A DNA stretch of 28,749 bases, from assembly GCF_042654605.1 (NCBI RefSeq), contig NZ_JBHSGT010000062.1:1-28749 (forward strand), in the 5' to 3' direction. This document shows positions 1 through 7,743 of this stretch, piece after piece. Every line of letters begins with the position of its first letter. Position 1 is the stretch's first letter. Both the position numbers and the translations under genes were made by a program. The notes below the pieces were generated by a model, which searched no databases, was not told the origin of the DNA, and worked only from the letters and a program-made list of their open reading frames with translations. Source of the stretch: Enterococcus_I eurekensis. Its GTDB lineage: Bacteria; Bacillota; Bacilli; Lactobacillales; Enterococcaceae.

Positions 1-87
1 GATAGGGATATTAGTGATACATATTTCAATAAAATGTGCCAAAGAATTAAAGCTATGAATTATTCAGGCTCAATAAATAATCCATAA
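1..87 (+). other. possible 3' end of an unrecognised coding region at the left edge
   Basis: Frame 1 on the plus strand is open from the window edge to a stop ending at 87, giving about 28 residues. Composition looks protein-like (DISDTYFNKMCQRIKAMN), but the piece is too short to identify. The last part, from about base 66, overlaps the truncated insertion sequence, so any real gene would have had its 3' end replaced at that junction. It could equally be non-coding or part of another mobile element. Very uncertain. Confidence 0.15.
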
Positions 88-1039
88 TTTCTGTTTCCGT
101 TATCACTTTCTTAAAGAGACGATGATAATGATACGTTTGGTAATCTAAGTCATTGGATTCTTTTAGAAAGAGTTTCCAGTATCGCTTTAATTTTCGATAG
201 TCTTTCGCTGCAGCCGGCGAAGCCGTGCGATATGTATTCATCGTTTTAATTCTTGTGACGTTGAGTGCACGATTGATTAGTTGAACGAGATGGAAACGAT
301 CAATGACAACAGACGCATTCGGGAATAATTCTTTCACTCGTTTAAAATAACCAGCATTCATATCGACGACAATCGCTTTGACCTTTAATCTTTCTTTTAA
401 AGGGTATCTTAAAAAATGATCACGAATCGTTCTGGAGAAATTATCAATTAAAATATCAATGATTTTATGAGAGGAGGCATTTGAATAAATAAAGCTGTAT
501 TTTCCTTTTTTATTTTTAGTTGAAGTAAACTCATCGAAACAAAGGGTCTCGGGTAGTGTTTTAAATTGATTTCTTCTTTCATTGCCAGCTTGCCTCATGG
601 TTCGAATGACTGTCGTACTAGAGATTGCGTGACGTTTAGCGATATCTTTGAAGGAAGTAGCGTCAGTGAGTTCAAAGAGCACGGATTGTTTCACCCTCCG
701 GGCAATAAAACAATGCTTTTCAAATTCCAATGATTCCGCTAGGAAACTCGCTCCACATTGACGGCATAGGAAACGTTGTTTTCTTAAAAAAAGATAGGTA
801 GGGTATCGAGTGTGACTAATCCACTTTATTTTCGAGAGCATAAAACCATTCTTTACAATGGAGTGCTTGGTGTTCTCCTTTTTACATTCTTTACATTCCT
901 CTGGCTGGTAGCTAAGTTTTGCGTGATAAACTTTTGATTTTCTGCCTTTTATCACAAGTTCCTCACAAAATAAATGATCAAAAGTAATATTTTTATCTTT
1001 TAAATCAATGCTTTTTCGTATACAATCGTTATGAGACAT
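53..1039 (-). pseudogene. ISL3-family transposase, C-terminally truncated
   Basis: This is a DDE transposase of the ISL3 (IS1165/IS1476-like) group. The N-terminal part has two cysteine pairs typical of its zinc-binding region (CKEC near residue 50 and CRQC near 95). The catalytic core follows with CFDEF, then VVDMN and IDRFH. The third catalytic residue, the glutamate in GSLEG that the copy at the right edge keeps, is absent. The reading frame leaves the homologous sequence after LLSLN and stops four codons later, so about 100 C-terminal residues are lost. I use the ATG at 1039, which has AAAGG about 9 bases upstream and is shared with the family copy, rather than the ATG at 1078. The product should be inactive. 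Confidence 0.85.
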
Positions 1040-1166
1040 AAGAATCATCCTTTCAAAATGTGGTGTCGATACTATCATTTTAACTGGAAAATTCTTATGT
1101 TTCTATTTTTTTCTAAAAAAATAGATGTGAACGAATTTCTTCATCCACATCAAAAATTATACAGCC
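66..1166 (-). mobile_element. ISL3-family insertion sequence, 3'-truncated copy
   Basis: This stretch matches the reverse complement of 27274 to about 28370 at the other end of the window with few differences, in both the transposase gene and its leader. The outer end, at 1166, starts GGCTGTATAATTTTTGATG on the minus strand; the GG start fits ISL3-family terminal repeats. Similarity stops abruptly at about base 66, inside the transposase gene, so the far terminal repeat is missing. The intact end lies about 5 bases from the ccpA terminator. The target duplication cannot be checked because one end is lost. Confidence 0.85.
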
Positions 1167-1171
1167 AAAGA

Positions 1172-1209
1172 AAAAAACAACTTGGATGATTCCTCCAAGT
1201 TGTTTTTTT
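1172..1209 (-). terminator. rho-independent terminator after ccpA
   Basis: A 12-base stem (AAACAACTTGGA at 1175-1186 against TCCAAGTTGTTT at 1194-1205) with a 7-base loop is flanked by A and T runs on both sides. It lies just past the ccpA stop codon. The flanks would let it work in both directions, so it also insulates ccpA from the insertion sequence. Confidence 0.88.
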
Positions 1210-1215
1210 TTGAAA

Positions 1216-2217
1216 TTATTTTGTTGAATTGCGTTGAACGATACCATACGGTAAAGTAATTGTTTTTTCTTCAACTTCTTCTTTATTCATTAATTTTGTT
1301 AACAAACGCATTGAAACTGCACCAATATCATACAATGGTTGAGTCACTGATGATAATTTTGGACGAGCAACTTGGGTTAATAATGAATTGTTACTTGTGA
1401 TAATCTCAAAATCTTCTGGAACTTTAATACCTTTATCGATTAAACCATCTAAAATTCCGATAGCTAATTCATCATCTGTTACATATGCTGCTGTCGCGCC
1501 ACTATTTAATAAACGATCAACTAGTTCATAACCATCTTTAAAGGAGTATGGCGACTCAAAAACAAGACCTTCAGTATACGTCAATTTATTTTCTGTTAAT
1601 GCTTCTTTGTAGCCACCCAAGCGGTTTTGGCCATTAATGGCATCAATTAATGCTCCGCTAATGAAAGCAATTTTTTGATTGCCATTTTTAGCTAATAAAT
1701 TTACCGAGTCTTTTGCAGCTGATTTATAGTCAATGTTCACACTACCAACTTGTTGGTCTGGATCAATTGAACCAGCTAAAACAACCGGTGTTTTCGAGCG
1801 AGAGAATTCTGCACGAACTTCATCAGTAATACGATGACCCATGAAAATTACACCATCAACTTGTTTTGCAAGCAAGTTGTTTAATACGTTGACTTCTTTT
1901 TGGCTATCACCATCGGAGTTTGCTAAAATAATATTATATTTATACATCGTAGCCACATCATCAATGCCTCGTGCTAGCGAAGAAAAGAACATATTACTAA
2001 CATCGGGAATAATTACCCCCACTGTTGTTGTCTTTTTACTTGCTAGACCACGTGCGACAGCATTTGGTCTGTAATCTAAACGATCAATCACTTCTAACAC
2101 TTTTTTGCGTGTTGCAGGTTTAACGTTTGGATTACCATTCACTACACGCGAAACTGTTGCCATAGATACATTTGCTTCACGGGCAACGTCATAAATTGTA
2201 ATCGTTTGTTTATCCAT
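1216..2217 (-). CDS. ccpA: catabolite control protein A
   Basis: LacI/GalR-family regulator, 333 residues, the usual CcpA length. An N-terminal helix-turn-helix (about residues 6-25, TIYDVAREANVSMATVSRVV) and hinge helix (YRPNAVARGLASKK) bind cre operators. The rest is a periplasmic-binding-protein-like core that takes Ser46-phosphorylated HPr as corepressor. With that partner CcpA represses or activates carbon-use genes according to sugar supply. GGAGAAAT lies just upstream of the ATG at 2217. The gene is divergent from pepQ, an arrangement common in lactic acid bacteria, and the kinase that makes its corepressor (hprK) is in the same window. A cre-like site overlaps its promoter, suggesting autoregulation. 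The sequence is intact. Other LacI-family members are possible in principle, but the pepQ neighbour makes CcpA the strong reading. Confidence 0.95.
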   Translation of the reverse strand: MDKQTITIYDVAREANVSMATVSRVVNGNPNVKPATRKKVLEVIDRLDYRPNAVARGLASKKTTTVGVIIPDVSNMFFSSLARGIDDVATMYKYNIILANSDGDSQKEVNVLNNLLAKQVDGVIFMGHRITDEVRAEFSRSKTPVVLAGSIDPDQQVGSVNIDYKSAAKDSVNLLAKNGNQKIAFISGALIDAINGQNRLGGYKEALTENKLTYTEGLVFESPYSFKDGYELVDRLLNSGATAAYVTDDELAIGILDGLIDKGIKVPEDFEIITSNNSLLTQVARPKLSSVTQPLYDIGAVSMRLLTKLMNKEEVEEKTITLPYGIVQRNSTK

Positions 2218-2273
2218 CGTATTTCTCCTTTAATTTTTTCATTTTCAGAAAATTTGATTTACATTTCTTAGTT

Positions 2274-2302
2274 AGAATATCAAACTTTAAAGGCATTTGC
2301 AA
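2274..2302 (-). promoter_or_regulatory. ccpA promoter
   Basis: On the minus strand, TTGCAA (2297-2302) is separated by exactly 17 bases from TATTCT (2274-2279), about 57 bases before the ccpA ATG. Four of six bases match at -35 and four of six at -10. It is the best sigma-A-type promoter in this intergenic region. Confidence 0.6.
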
Positions 2303-2311
2303 CCGTTTTAT
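2298..2311. promoter_or_regulatory. cre-like CcpA operator between ccpA and pepQ
   Basis: TGCAACCGTTTTAT matches the cre consensus TGWAANCGNTNWCA at all but three fixed positions and keeps the central CG core. It overlaps the -35 box of the ccpA promoter, where a bound repressor would block polymerase. A cre between pepQ and ccpA is established in several lactobacilli and streptococci. Binding here is inferred. Confidence 0.5.
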
Positions 2312-2403
2312 CTCTGTTTTCATGAAAATTCAATCTAGCTACTCATTTTTGTTCATGGTACTATTAATAAAGAGCTTTACCTCAAGAAAGAAGGTTACTT
2401 TTA

Positions 2404-3507
2404 ATGAATATTGAAAAAATCAATGATTTAAAAAAGTGGATGGAAAAAGAAAATATCGAATTAGCCTATATTAGTCAGCCACAATCGATTGCCTATTTTA
2501 CTGGTTACGAAAGTGATCCCCATGAGCGCGTACTCGCATTATTTATCGCCCTTGAAAAAGACCCATTCCTCTTCGCACCCGCACTAGAAGTCGAAGCAGC
2601 TGCCAAAAGTGCTTGGGCTTATGATGTTGTTGGCTATCTAGACACTGAAAATCCTTGGAAAGTCATCCATCAAGAGATCATTACTCGTTATGGAGAACCT
2701 AAAAATTTCGCCCTAGAAAAAAATGCTTTATCCTTAGACCGTTTTGAATTGTTAGCAAGTTATTTTGAACAAACGCATTTTAAGGCTGATATTACGTCAG
2801 TCATCCAAAACATGCAACTCATTAAAACAGACAGCGAGATTCAAGGACTGATTGAAGCTGGTTCTTGGGCAGATATTGCCTTTGAAATTGGTTTTTCAAC
2901 AATTGGGCCAGGCGTTACCGAGCAAGAAATCGTCGCGCAAATTGAATATGAACTAAAGAAAAAAGGGGTATCAAAAATGTCCTTTGATACGATGGTTTTA
3001 ACCGGTTCTCGCGCGGCTGATCCTCATGGTAATCCTGGAAATACAATCATCCAAGAAAATCAATTTGTTTTATTTGATCTAGGTGTCGTTTGGAACGGTT
3101 ATTGCAGTGATGCAACACGAACAGTCGCTTACCAAACCCCTAGCGACTTTCAAAAGGAAATCTACCAAATTGTTCTTGAAGCCCAATTAACTGCTCAAGA
3201 TACTGTAAAACCTGGAATAACTGCTGGGGAACTTGATGCAGTTGCTAGAAAGGTCATTGACGATGCTGGTTACGGTCCTTACTTTAACCACCGCCTTGGA
3301 CACGGAATTGGCACTAGCGTCCATGAATATCCTTCAATTGTAGCTGGCAATGATTTAGTCCTCGAAGAAGGTATGTGTTTCTCAATTGAACCTGGAATTT
3401 ATTTACCTAACCAAGTTGGTGTTCGAATCGAAGACTGTGTTTATGTAACAAAAAATGGTAGCCAATCGTTTACCAAAACATCAAAAGAATTGAAAATTAT
3501 TGGCTAA
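2404..3507 (+). CDS. pepQ: Xaa-Pro dipeptidase (prolidase)
   Basis: Cytoplasmic M24 metallopeptidase that cleaves dipeptides with C-terminal proline, the last step of proline-rich peptide use. It has 367 residues, the normal length. An N-terminal creatinase-like domain (about 1-130) precedes the pita-bread catalytic domain. The five metal ligands are visible: D225 (LFDLG), D236 (SDATR), H300 (HRLGHGIG), E329 (SIEPGIY) and E343 (VRIED). The start is supported by AGAAGG 9 bases upstream of the ATG. It diverges from ccpA and runs into ywbE after a gap of about 21 bases, so the two are probably cotranscribed. The pairing with ccpA favours PepQ over aminopeptidase P, which shares the fold. Confidence 0.93.
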   Translation: MNIEKINDLKKWMEKENIELAYISQPQSIAYFTGYESDPHERVLALFIALEKDPFLFAPALEVEAAAKSAWAYDVVGYLDTENPWKVIHQEIITRYGEPKNFALEKNALSLDRFELLASYFEQTHFKADITSVIQNMQLIKTDSEIQGLIEAGSWADIAFEIGFSTIGPGVTEQEIVAQIEYELKKKGVSKMSFDTMVLTGSRAADPHGNPGNTIIQENQFVLFDLGVVWNGYCSDATRTVAYQTPSDFQKEIYQIVLEAQLTAQDTVKPGITAGELDAVARKVIDDAGYGPYFNHRLGHGIGTSVHEYPSIVAGNDLVLEEGMCFSIEPGIYLPNQVGVRIEDCVYVTKNGSQSFTKTSKELKIIG

Positions 3508-3528
3508 TCAGCCAGGGGGTTACTAAGC

Positions 3529-3726
3529 ATGAACGGTACAAAACGCTCCGATATCCAAATTGGACAAAAGGTCGAAATCGTTTTAAAAAAAGATCAACGT
3601 TCTGGAACACTCACACGTGGCCACGTTAAAAGAATTTTAACCAACGCGCCCCATCATCCGCATGGCATTAAAGTCATGCTCGAAGAAAACAACCTTGTAG
3701 GACGAGTAAAAAACATTCTTAATTAA
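3529..3726 (+). CDS. YwbE family protein
   Basis: Small protein of 65 residues that matches the YwbE (DUF2196) family: a short basic polypeptide with the conserved core around IQIGQKVEIVLKKDQ and the TRGHVKRILT and HHPHGIKV segments. Its biochemical function is not established. No signal peptide or membrane segment is visible. A strong AGGGGG site lies 10 bases before the ATG. It closely follows pepQ on the same strand, and a terminator comes directly after it, so it is the last gene of a two-gene unit. Confidence 0.85.
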   Translation: MNGTKRSDIQIGQKVEIVLKKDQRSGTLTRGHVKRILTNAPHHPHGIKVMLEENNLVGRVKNILN

Positions 3727-3739
3727 TACAACAATAATA

Positions 3740-3784
3740 AAAGAAAGTCAGACTGTTGAATCAATGGTCTGACTTTCTTTTATT
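3740..3784. terminator. bidirectional terminator between ywbE and the YtxH gene
   Basis: A 14-base perfect stem (3740-3753 against 3767-3780, core AAAGTCAGAC/GTCTGACTTT) has a 13-base loop, with an A-rich flank on one side and a T-rich flank on the other. It sits between two convergent genes and probably ends transcripts from both. Confidence 0.85.
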
Positions 3785-3788
3785 CTAT

Positions 3789-4349
3789 TTATTCGTGTTC
3801 TGGATTAGCGGCCTCAACCACTTCTTTTAACTCTTCAATAACTTCTTCGCTAACTTCTTCAGCTTCCTCAACCGGAGCAATTACTTCATCCTCTAATGTT
3901 GTTCTTTCTACACCATCGACTGGTAATTCTTCAGAAAGATCAATCACAATATCTTCAGCCTCAGCCAAAGTTTCATCCATTTCTGATTCTTCTTTTTTAA
4001 ATAGACGTGAAATTTCATCAACTTCTTGTTGTACTTCAGCAAGGACTTCCTCAGATTGTTCTTCCGATTCATCAATAAACTCATTCGCCTTGTCTTTTAG
4101 AACTTCAGCTAATTCTTCTAAACGCTTAGTGTAAGAAGCGGCTTTTTCTTTGACTACATGAGAAAATTCACTACTTTTTTCTTTTGAAGCATCGGAATAA
4201 TCTGAGGCTGTATCTAGTAAATCGTCAATTTGTTTGGCTAATTTATCACGTAATTCACGACCTGATTCTGGCGCTAATAAAAGTGCCGCTACTGCTGCGG
4301 CTGTTCCACCGATTAAAGCTCCTAATAGAAATCCACCTTTTTTACTCAT
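3789..4349 (-). CDS. YtxH-domain protein
   Basis: This 186-residue protein starts with a glycine/alanine-rich hydrophobic segment (about residues 5-26, GGFLLGALIGGTAAAVAALL) followed by the APESGRELRDKL motif that marks the YtxH family. It is probably membrane-anchored by this segment. A long charged helical region (about 30-120) and a very acidic tail with many glutamates follow, suggesting a coiled coil facing the cytoplasm. Family members are often general-stress proteins, but the molecular role is unknown. The start overlaps the end of the DUF948 gene by 8 bases, so translation is probably coupled. The tail is longer than in the shortest family members. Confidence 0.85.
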   Translation of the reverse strand: MSKKGGFLLGALIGGTAAAVAALLLAPESGRELRDKLAKQIDDLLDTASDYSDASKEKSSEFSHVVKEKAASYTKRLEELAEVLKDKANEFIDESEEQSEEVLAEVQQEVDEISRLFKKEESEMDETLAEAEDIVIDLSEELPVDGVERTTLEDEVIAPVEEAEEVSEEVIEELKEVVEAANPEHE

Positions 4350-4806
4350 TTGTCATTCCTCCTTGATTTGTGTTCGTTGTTGGGGTTTTTTTATTTTTTT
4401 TCAATCGATTGATCGTTGCCTGACTGACCTTTCCTACAACACTTGCGCTTGCAACCGATCTGCCGAGTGATGAAAAACGCGTAACAGCTTGTCGACCAGA
4501 AGCATTCAAGTCTGATACACTCATACTTAAATCAGCAATGGCATCAAATAAAGGATTGATTGTCTCAACTTTTCCTGTTACATCAACCATTAACTCATTA
4601 CTCTTAACAAGTAAACCTTCTACCTCGCGAACTAAAACATCGACATCTTTGGTCACAACTTCAATTGTTTGATTAACTTGTGTTAATGTCGTCTCCGCTT
4701 TTTTAACTGTTTTTCCTACCTGAAGTAATAAGCGTGATAGGAACACGACCAAGACCGCAAATGCAATCGCCGCAATGAGTGCTGCAATTTCTCCACCTGA
4801 CATCAA
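4342..4806 (-). CDS. DUF948 domain membrane-anchored protein
   Basis: 154 residues: one N-terminal membrane helix (about 6-28, IAALIAAIAFAVLVVFLSRLL) and a long amphipathic helical region resembling methyl-accepting protein linkers (DUF948, YtxG-like). Function is unknown. In Firmicutes it is regularly paired with a YtxH gene, as here, where the two genes overlap by 8 bases. AAGGAG lies 7 bases before the ATG at 4806; the next ATG, three bases further in, is an equally plausible start. The final residues are polar (NTNQGGMTNE). Confidence 0.85.
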   Translation of the reverse strand: MMSGGEIAALIAAIAFAVLVVFLSRLLLQVGKTVKKAETTLTQVNQTIEVVTKDVDVLVREVEGLLVKSNELMVDVTGKVETINPLFDAIADLSMSVSDLNASGRQAVTRFSSLGRSVASASVVGKVSQATINRLKKNKKTPTTNTNQGGMTNE

Positions 4807-4825
4807 AAAACTCCTTTCTCTTTCT

Positions 4826-4853
4826 ATTATATTAACTAAAAGAGCCCAATAAG
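4826..4853 (-). promoter_or_regulatory. probable promoter of the DUF948-YtxH unit
   Basis: A perfect TATAAT (minus strand, 4826-4831) lies 20 bases before the DUF948 ATG region. The -35 part is poor: the best hexamers are inside the preceding hairpin. The downstream pair may therefore have its own weak start site in addition to readthrough from galU. Confidence 0.4.
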
Positions 4854-4885
4854 TAAAACAATCATAATTGTCATTCTTAATGGGC
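4844..4885 (-). terminator. hairpin after galU, possible terminator or attenuator
   Basis: A stem of about 19 positions with four mismatches (GCCCA...TGGGC at the base, ACAAT/ATTGT at the tip) begins 9 bases past the galU stop codon. The following tract is only moderately T-rich (TCTTTTAGTT), so termination may be partial. Confidence 0.5.
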
Positions 4886-4894
4886 CTAAAAAAA

Positions 4895-5812
4895 CTACGA
4901 AGGCTCTATTTCTTCACTCGCGGGAGTTGAAGTTTTTTCTGTCGCCAATTTTTGTCCTAGTTGAATAATATATTCTTTTAAGTTTTCTTGTACTTCTGGA
5001 TGTTTCAAACCATATTCGATACTCGTTTTCATAAAACCAAACTTATCACCAACATCGTAACGAATGCCTTTAAATTCATGAGCAAAGACTCTTTGAGTTT
5101 TATTCAAAGTATCAATTGCATCGGTTAATTGAATTTCTCCACCCGCACCTGGTTCTTGTTGTTCTAAAACGGAAAAAATCTCAGGTGTTAATAAATAGCG
5201 TCCGATAATTGCTAAATTACTTGGTGCTTCACCTAGTTTCGGTTTTTCAACAAAGTTCTTAACATTGAATAAACCTTCTTCCACTTCTTCACCAGGATTA
5301 ATAATTCCGTATTTATGCGTTTCATCTTCTGGAACTTCCATGACTGCAATGGTAGAAGCATGTGTATTTTCATAGTCGAGCATTAGTTGCTTTGTTAATG
5401 GAATTTCATCTTCCATTAAATCATCACCTAGCATCACAACAAATGGTTCATTACCGACAAAAGCTTTTGCTTGTAATACCGCATGACCTAAACCTAAGGG
5501 ATGCTTTTGACGTACAAAATGCAAGTTAATATCAGTTGTTTCTTCTACTAACTTCAGTAATTCATCTTTATGTTTTTCTTTTAAATTCGTTTCAAGCTCC
5601 AAATTTGCATCAAAATGATCTTCAATTGGACGTTTTGCTTTACCTGTAACAATTAAAATATCTTCGATTCCTGATTTCAATGCTTCTTCAACAATAAATT
5701 GAATCGTTGGTTTATCTACGATCGGCAACATTTCTTTTGCCATTGCCTTCGTTGCTGGTAAAAATCGTGTCCCCAGACCAGCTGCTGGAATTACGGCTTT
5801 TCTTACTTTCAT
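4895..5812 (-). CDS. galU: UTP-glucose-1-phosphate uridylyltransferase
   Basis: Makes UDP-glucose from UTP and glucose-1-phosphate, the donor for glycolipids, teichoic acid decoration, capsule and galactose use. The N-terminal nucleotide-binding signature is clear (AVIPAAGLGTRFLPATKAMAKE, with the catalytic KEMLPIVDKP stretch), followed by the VTGKAKRPIEDHFD, VMLGDDL and GEIQLTDAI motifs. I place the start at 5812 (MKVRKAV...), giving 305 residues, because AAGGAG lies 8 bases upstream. The ATG at 5854 would add 14 residues lying inside the end of gpsA and has no such site. The gene follows gpsA after 13 bases, so it belongs to the hprK-lgt-gpsA-galU operon. Confidence 0.95.
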   Translation of the reverse strand: MKVRKAVIPAAGLGTRFLPATKAMAKEMLPIVDKPTIQFIVEEALKSGIEDILIVTGKAKRPIEDHFDANLELETNLKEKHKDELLKLVEETTDINLHFVRQKHPLGLGHAVLQAKAFVGNEPFVVMLGDDLMEDEIPLTKQLMLDYENTHASTIAVMEVPEDETHKYGIINPGEEVEEGLFNVKNFVEKPKLGEAPSNLAIIGRYLLTPEIFSVLEQQEPGAGGEIQLTDAIDTLNKTQRVFAHEFKGIRYDVGDKFGFMKTSIEYGLKHPEVQENLKEYIIQLGQKLATEKTSTPASEEIEPS

Positions 5813-5825
5813 CACAAGAGTCTCC

Positions 5826-6839
5826 TTAACTAAATTCGTTTTCAATTCGGCCATCTCTTAACATAATATCTTTAGCCGCAATTTTAATGTCTTTGCCTTC
5901 GTATAATACACTGTGAATCGCTTCAGTAATTGGCATTTCTACGCCCAACTGTTTGGAAAGCTCTAAAGCAGCCTTAGTCGTCGAAACCCCTTCAACAATC
6001 ATGCCCATGTTGTTTAGAATTTCTTCTAACTTTTTACCTTGCCCAAGTAATTGACCTGTCCGCCAGTTTCGAGAATGGACACTGGTACAAGTTACGATTA
6101 AATCACCGACACCGCTCAAACCAATAAAGGTTAATGGATTCGCACCTAAAGCAACGCCTAAACGGCTAATCTCTGCTAAGCCGCGCGTCATAATTGCCGC
6201 TTTGGCATTGTCACCGAATCCTAGACCAACCATAGCGCCTGCACCCAATGCAATAATGTTTTTTAACGCAGCTCCTAGCTCAACACCAATCACATCATCA
6301 TTTGTATAAATCCGGAAATATTCATTCATAAATAATTCTTGGACATAAGTTGCAGCATCCAATTCGGGACTAGCTGCAGTGATTGTCGTAATATCATGAA
6401 CTGCGACTTCCTCTGCATGACTTGGCCCGGATAAGACAATAATCTCTTTACGTTTATCTTCGGGAATTTCTTCCGCTAAAACTTCTGAAATTCGTTTATG
6501 ACTTATTTGCTCCAAACCTTTTGAAGCATGAATGATATATGGTTGATTTTCAACAATCGCTGCGACTTGATGTGCAACTTCACGAATGGCTTTTGTTGGA
6601 ATAACAAATAATAAAGCGTCGGCATCTTTAATCGCTTCTTCCAAAGATATTGTTGCTTTCAGCTCAGTTGGTAATATTAAATCTGGTAAATAATGATGAT
6701 TCGTATGTTGTTCGTTAATCTCTTTAACTTGTGCTGGATTTTTCCCCCATAAAATAGTCTCGTGACCATTTTCAACTAAAACTTGTGCAAGAGCTGTCCC
6801 CCAAGAACCTGGTCCTAATACAGCAATTTTTTGTTTCAC
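5826..6839 (-). CDS. gpsA: glycerol-3-phosphate dehydrogenase (NAD(P)+)
   Basis: Reduces dihydroxyacetone phosphate to sn-glycerol-3-phosphate, the backbone for phospholipid and lipoteichoic acid synthesis. 337 residues, normal length. The Rossmann nucleotide-binding loop GPGSWGTAL is at residues 9-17. The conserved ASKGLE, VLSGPSHAEEVA, GAALKNIIALGAG and GLSGVGDLIVTC motifs follow in order. AGAGGAGG precedes the ATG. A promoter-like sequence lies in the 68-base gap after lgt, so gpsA-galU may be expressed separately as well as from the operon promoter. The neighbour lgt uses phosphatidylglycerol, a product downstream of this enzyme. Confidence 0.96.
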   Translation of the reverse strand: MKQKIAVLGPGSWGTALAQVLVENGHETILWGKNPAQVKEINEQHTNHHYLPDLILPTELKATISLEEAIKDADALLFVIPTKAIREVAHQVAAIVENQPYIIHASKGLEQISHKRISEVLAEEIPEDKRKEIIVLSGPSHAEEVAVHDITTITAASPELDAATYVQELFMNEYFRIYTNDDVIGVELGAALKNIIALGAGAMVGLGFGDNAKAAIMTRGLAEISRLGVALGANPLTFIGLSGVGDLIVTCTSVHSRNWRTGQLLGQGKKLEEILNNMGMIVEGVSTTKAALELSKQLGVEMPITEAIHSVLYEGKDIKIAAKDIMLRDGRIENEFS

Positions 6840-6878
6840 AGTGGAAACCTCCTCTAATTTTATTCTAGTTATCCTTTT

Positions 6879-6907
6879 ATTCTAGCATAACTAAAATGGT
6901 CTGTCTT
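6879..6907 (-). promoter_or_regulatory. possible internal promoter before gpsA
   Basis: On the minus strand an extended -10 (TGC-TAGAAT, hexamer at 6879-6884) is 17 bases from AAGACA (6902-6907). The -35 box abuts the lgt stop codon. Four of six bases match the -35 consensus. Confidence 0.4.
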
Positions 6908-7729
6908 TTAAATAATAAATTGGTCTTTACCATAACTACGATTGTACAGTTTTAAATTTGTAACTTTTTTACGGCGCCAAATTAGAATCGCCCATGCACC
7001 AATAAATAACAGGGCTGATAATAATTGAGAGACACGTAATTCACCTAATAAGTATAAACTATCGGTACGCATGCCTTCAATAAAGAAACGACCAAAGCTA
7101 TACCAAATCACATATGATAGTGCGACTTCTCCTTGTTTGAAGAAATCGGCTTTTTTTCTTAGGATAATGATTATGATAAATCCTAGGACACTCCAAAGTG
7201 ATTCGTATAAAAATGTCGGTTGACGATAAATACCATCAATCTCCATGTTATTAATAATAAACTTTGGTATACATAGACTCTCTAAAAATGCGCGCGTTGT
7301 ATCTGCACCAAAGGCCTCTTGGTTCATAAAATTTCCCCAACGACCAATTGCTTGAGCTAACAAAACATTAGGAGCGGCGACATCTAGAAACGTCCATGGA
7401 GAAATAAAATTTCGGCGACAGAAAAAATACAACCAGATTCCCCCGGCAATCAAACCGCCATAAATCGCAAGCCCACCTGAACGAATATTTAGAATTTGAA
7501 TTGGATCAGCTAAATAAGGTTCTAAATCAAATAAAACATAATAAAGTCTGGCACCAATAAAAGCAACCGGTAAACCGACTAGCATAAAATCAGTCACATC
7601 ATCTGGCTTCATATTTACACGAATACTTTCTCGCGTACTTAACCACATAGCAACGACAATCCCAAAAACAATAATTAAGGCATACCAATAAATTTCAATG
7701 CCTAATAACTCAAATGCGACACGATCCAT
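6908..7729 (-). CDS. lgt: prolipoprotein diacylglyceryl transferase
   Basis: Integral membrane enzyme that moves a diacylglyceryl group from phosphatidylglycerol to the lipobox cysteine of preprolipoproteins, such as the PstS encoded in this window. 273 residues with about seven membrane helices. The family motif GRWGNFMNQEAFG is at 129-141, the RSGGLAIYGGLIAG loop at 83-96 and the GRFFIEGMRTD motif near 220. In the loop a tyrosine (Y90) stands where the Escherichia coli enzyme has its histidine, a substitution that I believe is common in Firmicutes. The gene follows hprK after 14 bases. The C-terminal tail is basic and probably cytoplasmic. Confidence 0.95.
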   Translation of the reverse strand: MDRVAFELLGIEIYWYALIIVFGIVVAMWLSTRESIRVNMKPDDVTDFMLVGLPVAFIGARLYYVLFDLEPYLADPIQILNIRSGGLAIYGGLIAGGIWLYFFCRRNFISPWTFLDVAAPNVLLAQAIGRWGNFMNQEAFGADTTRAFLESLCIPKFIINNMEIDGIYRQPTFLYESLWSVLGFIIIIILRKKADFFKQGEVALSYVIWYSFGRFFIEGMRTDSLYLLGELRVSQLLSALLFIGAWAILIWRRKKVTNLKLYNRSYGKDQFII

Positions 7730-7743
7730 TACTTATTCACTTC

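Noticed and set aside
3739..3781. Inverted repeat considered as an IS end or regulatory operator
   Set aside because: It lies between convergent genes with A and T tracts on its sides, which is explained by a bidirectional terminator.
5813..5854. Upstream ATG that would lengthen GalU by 14 residues
   Set aside because: The added residues lie in the end of gpsA and do not resemble GalU, while AAGGAG stands at the right distance before the ATG at 5812.
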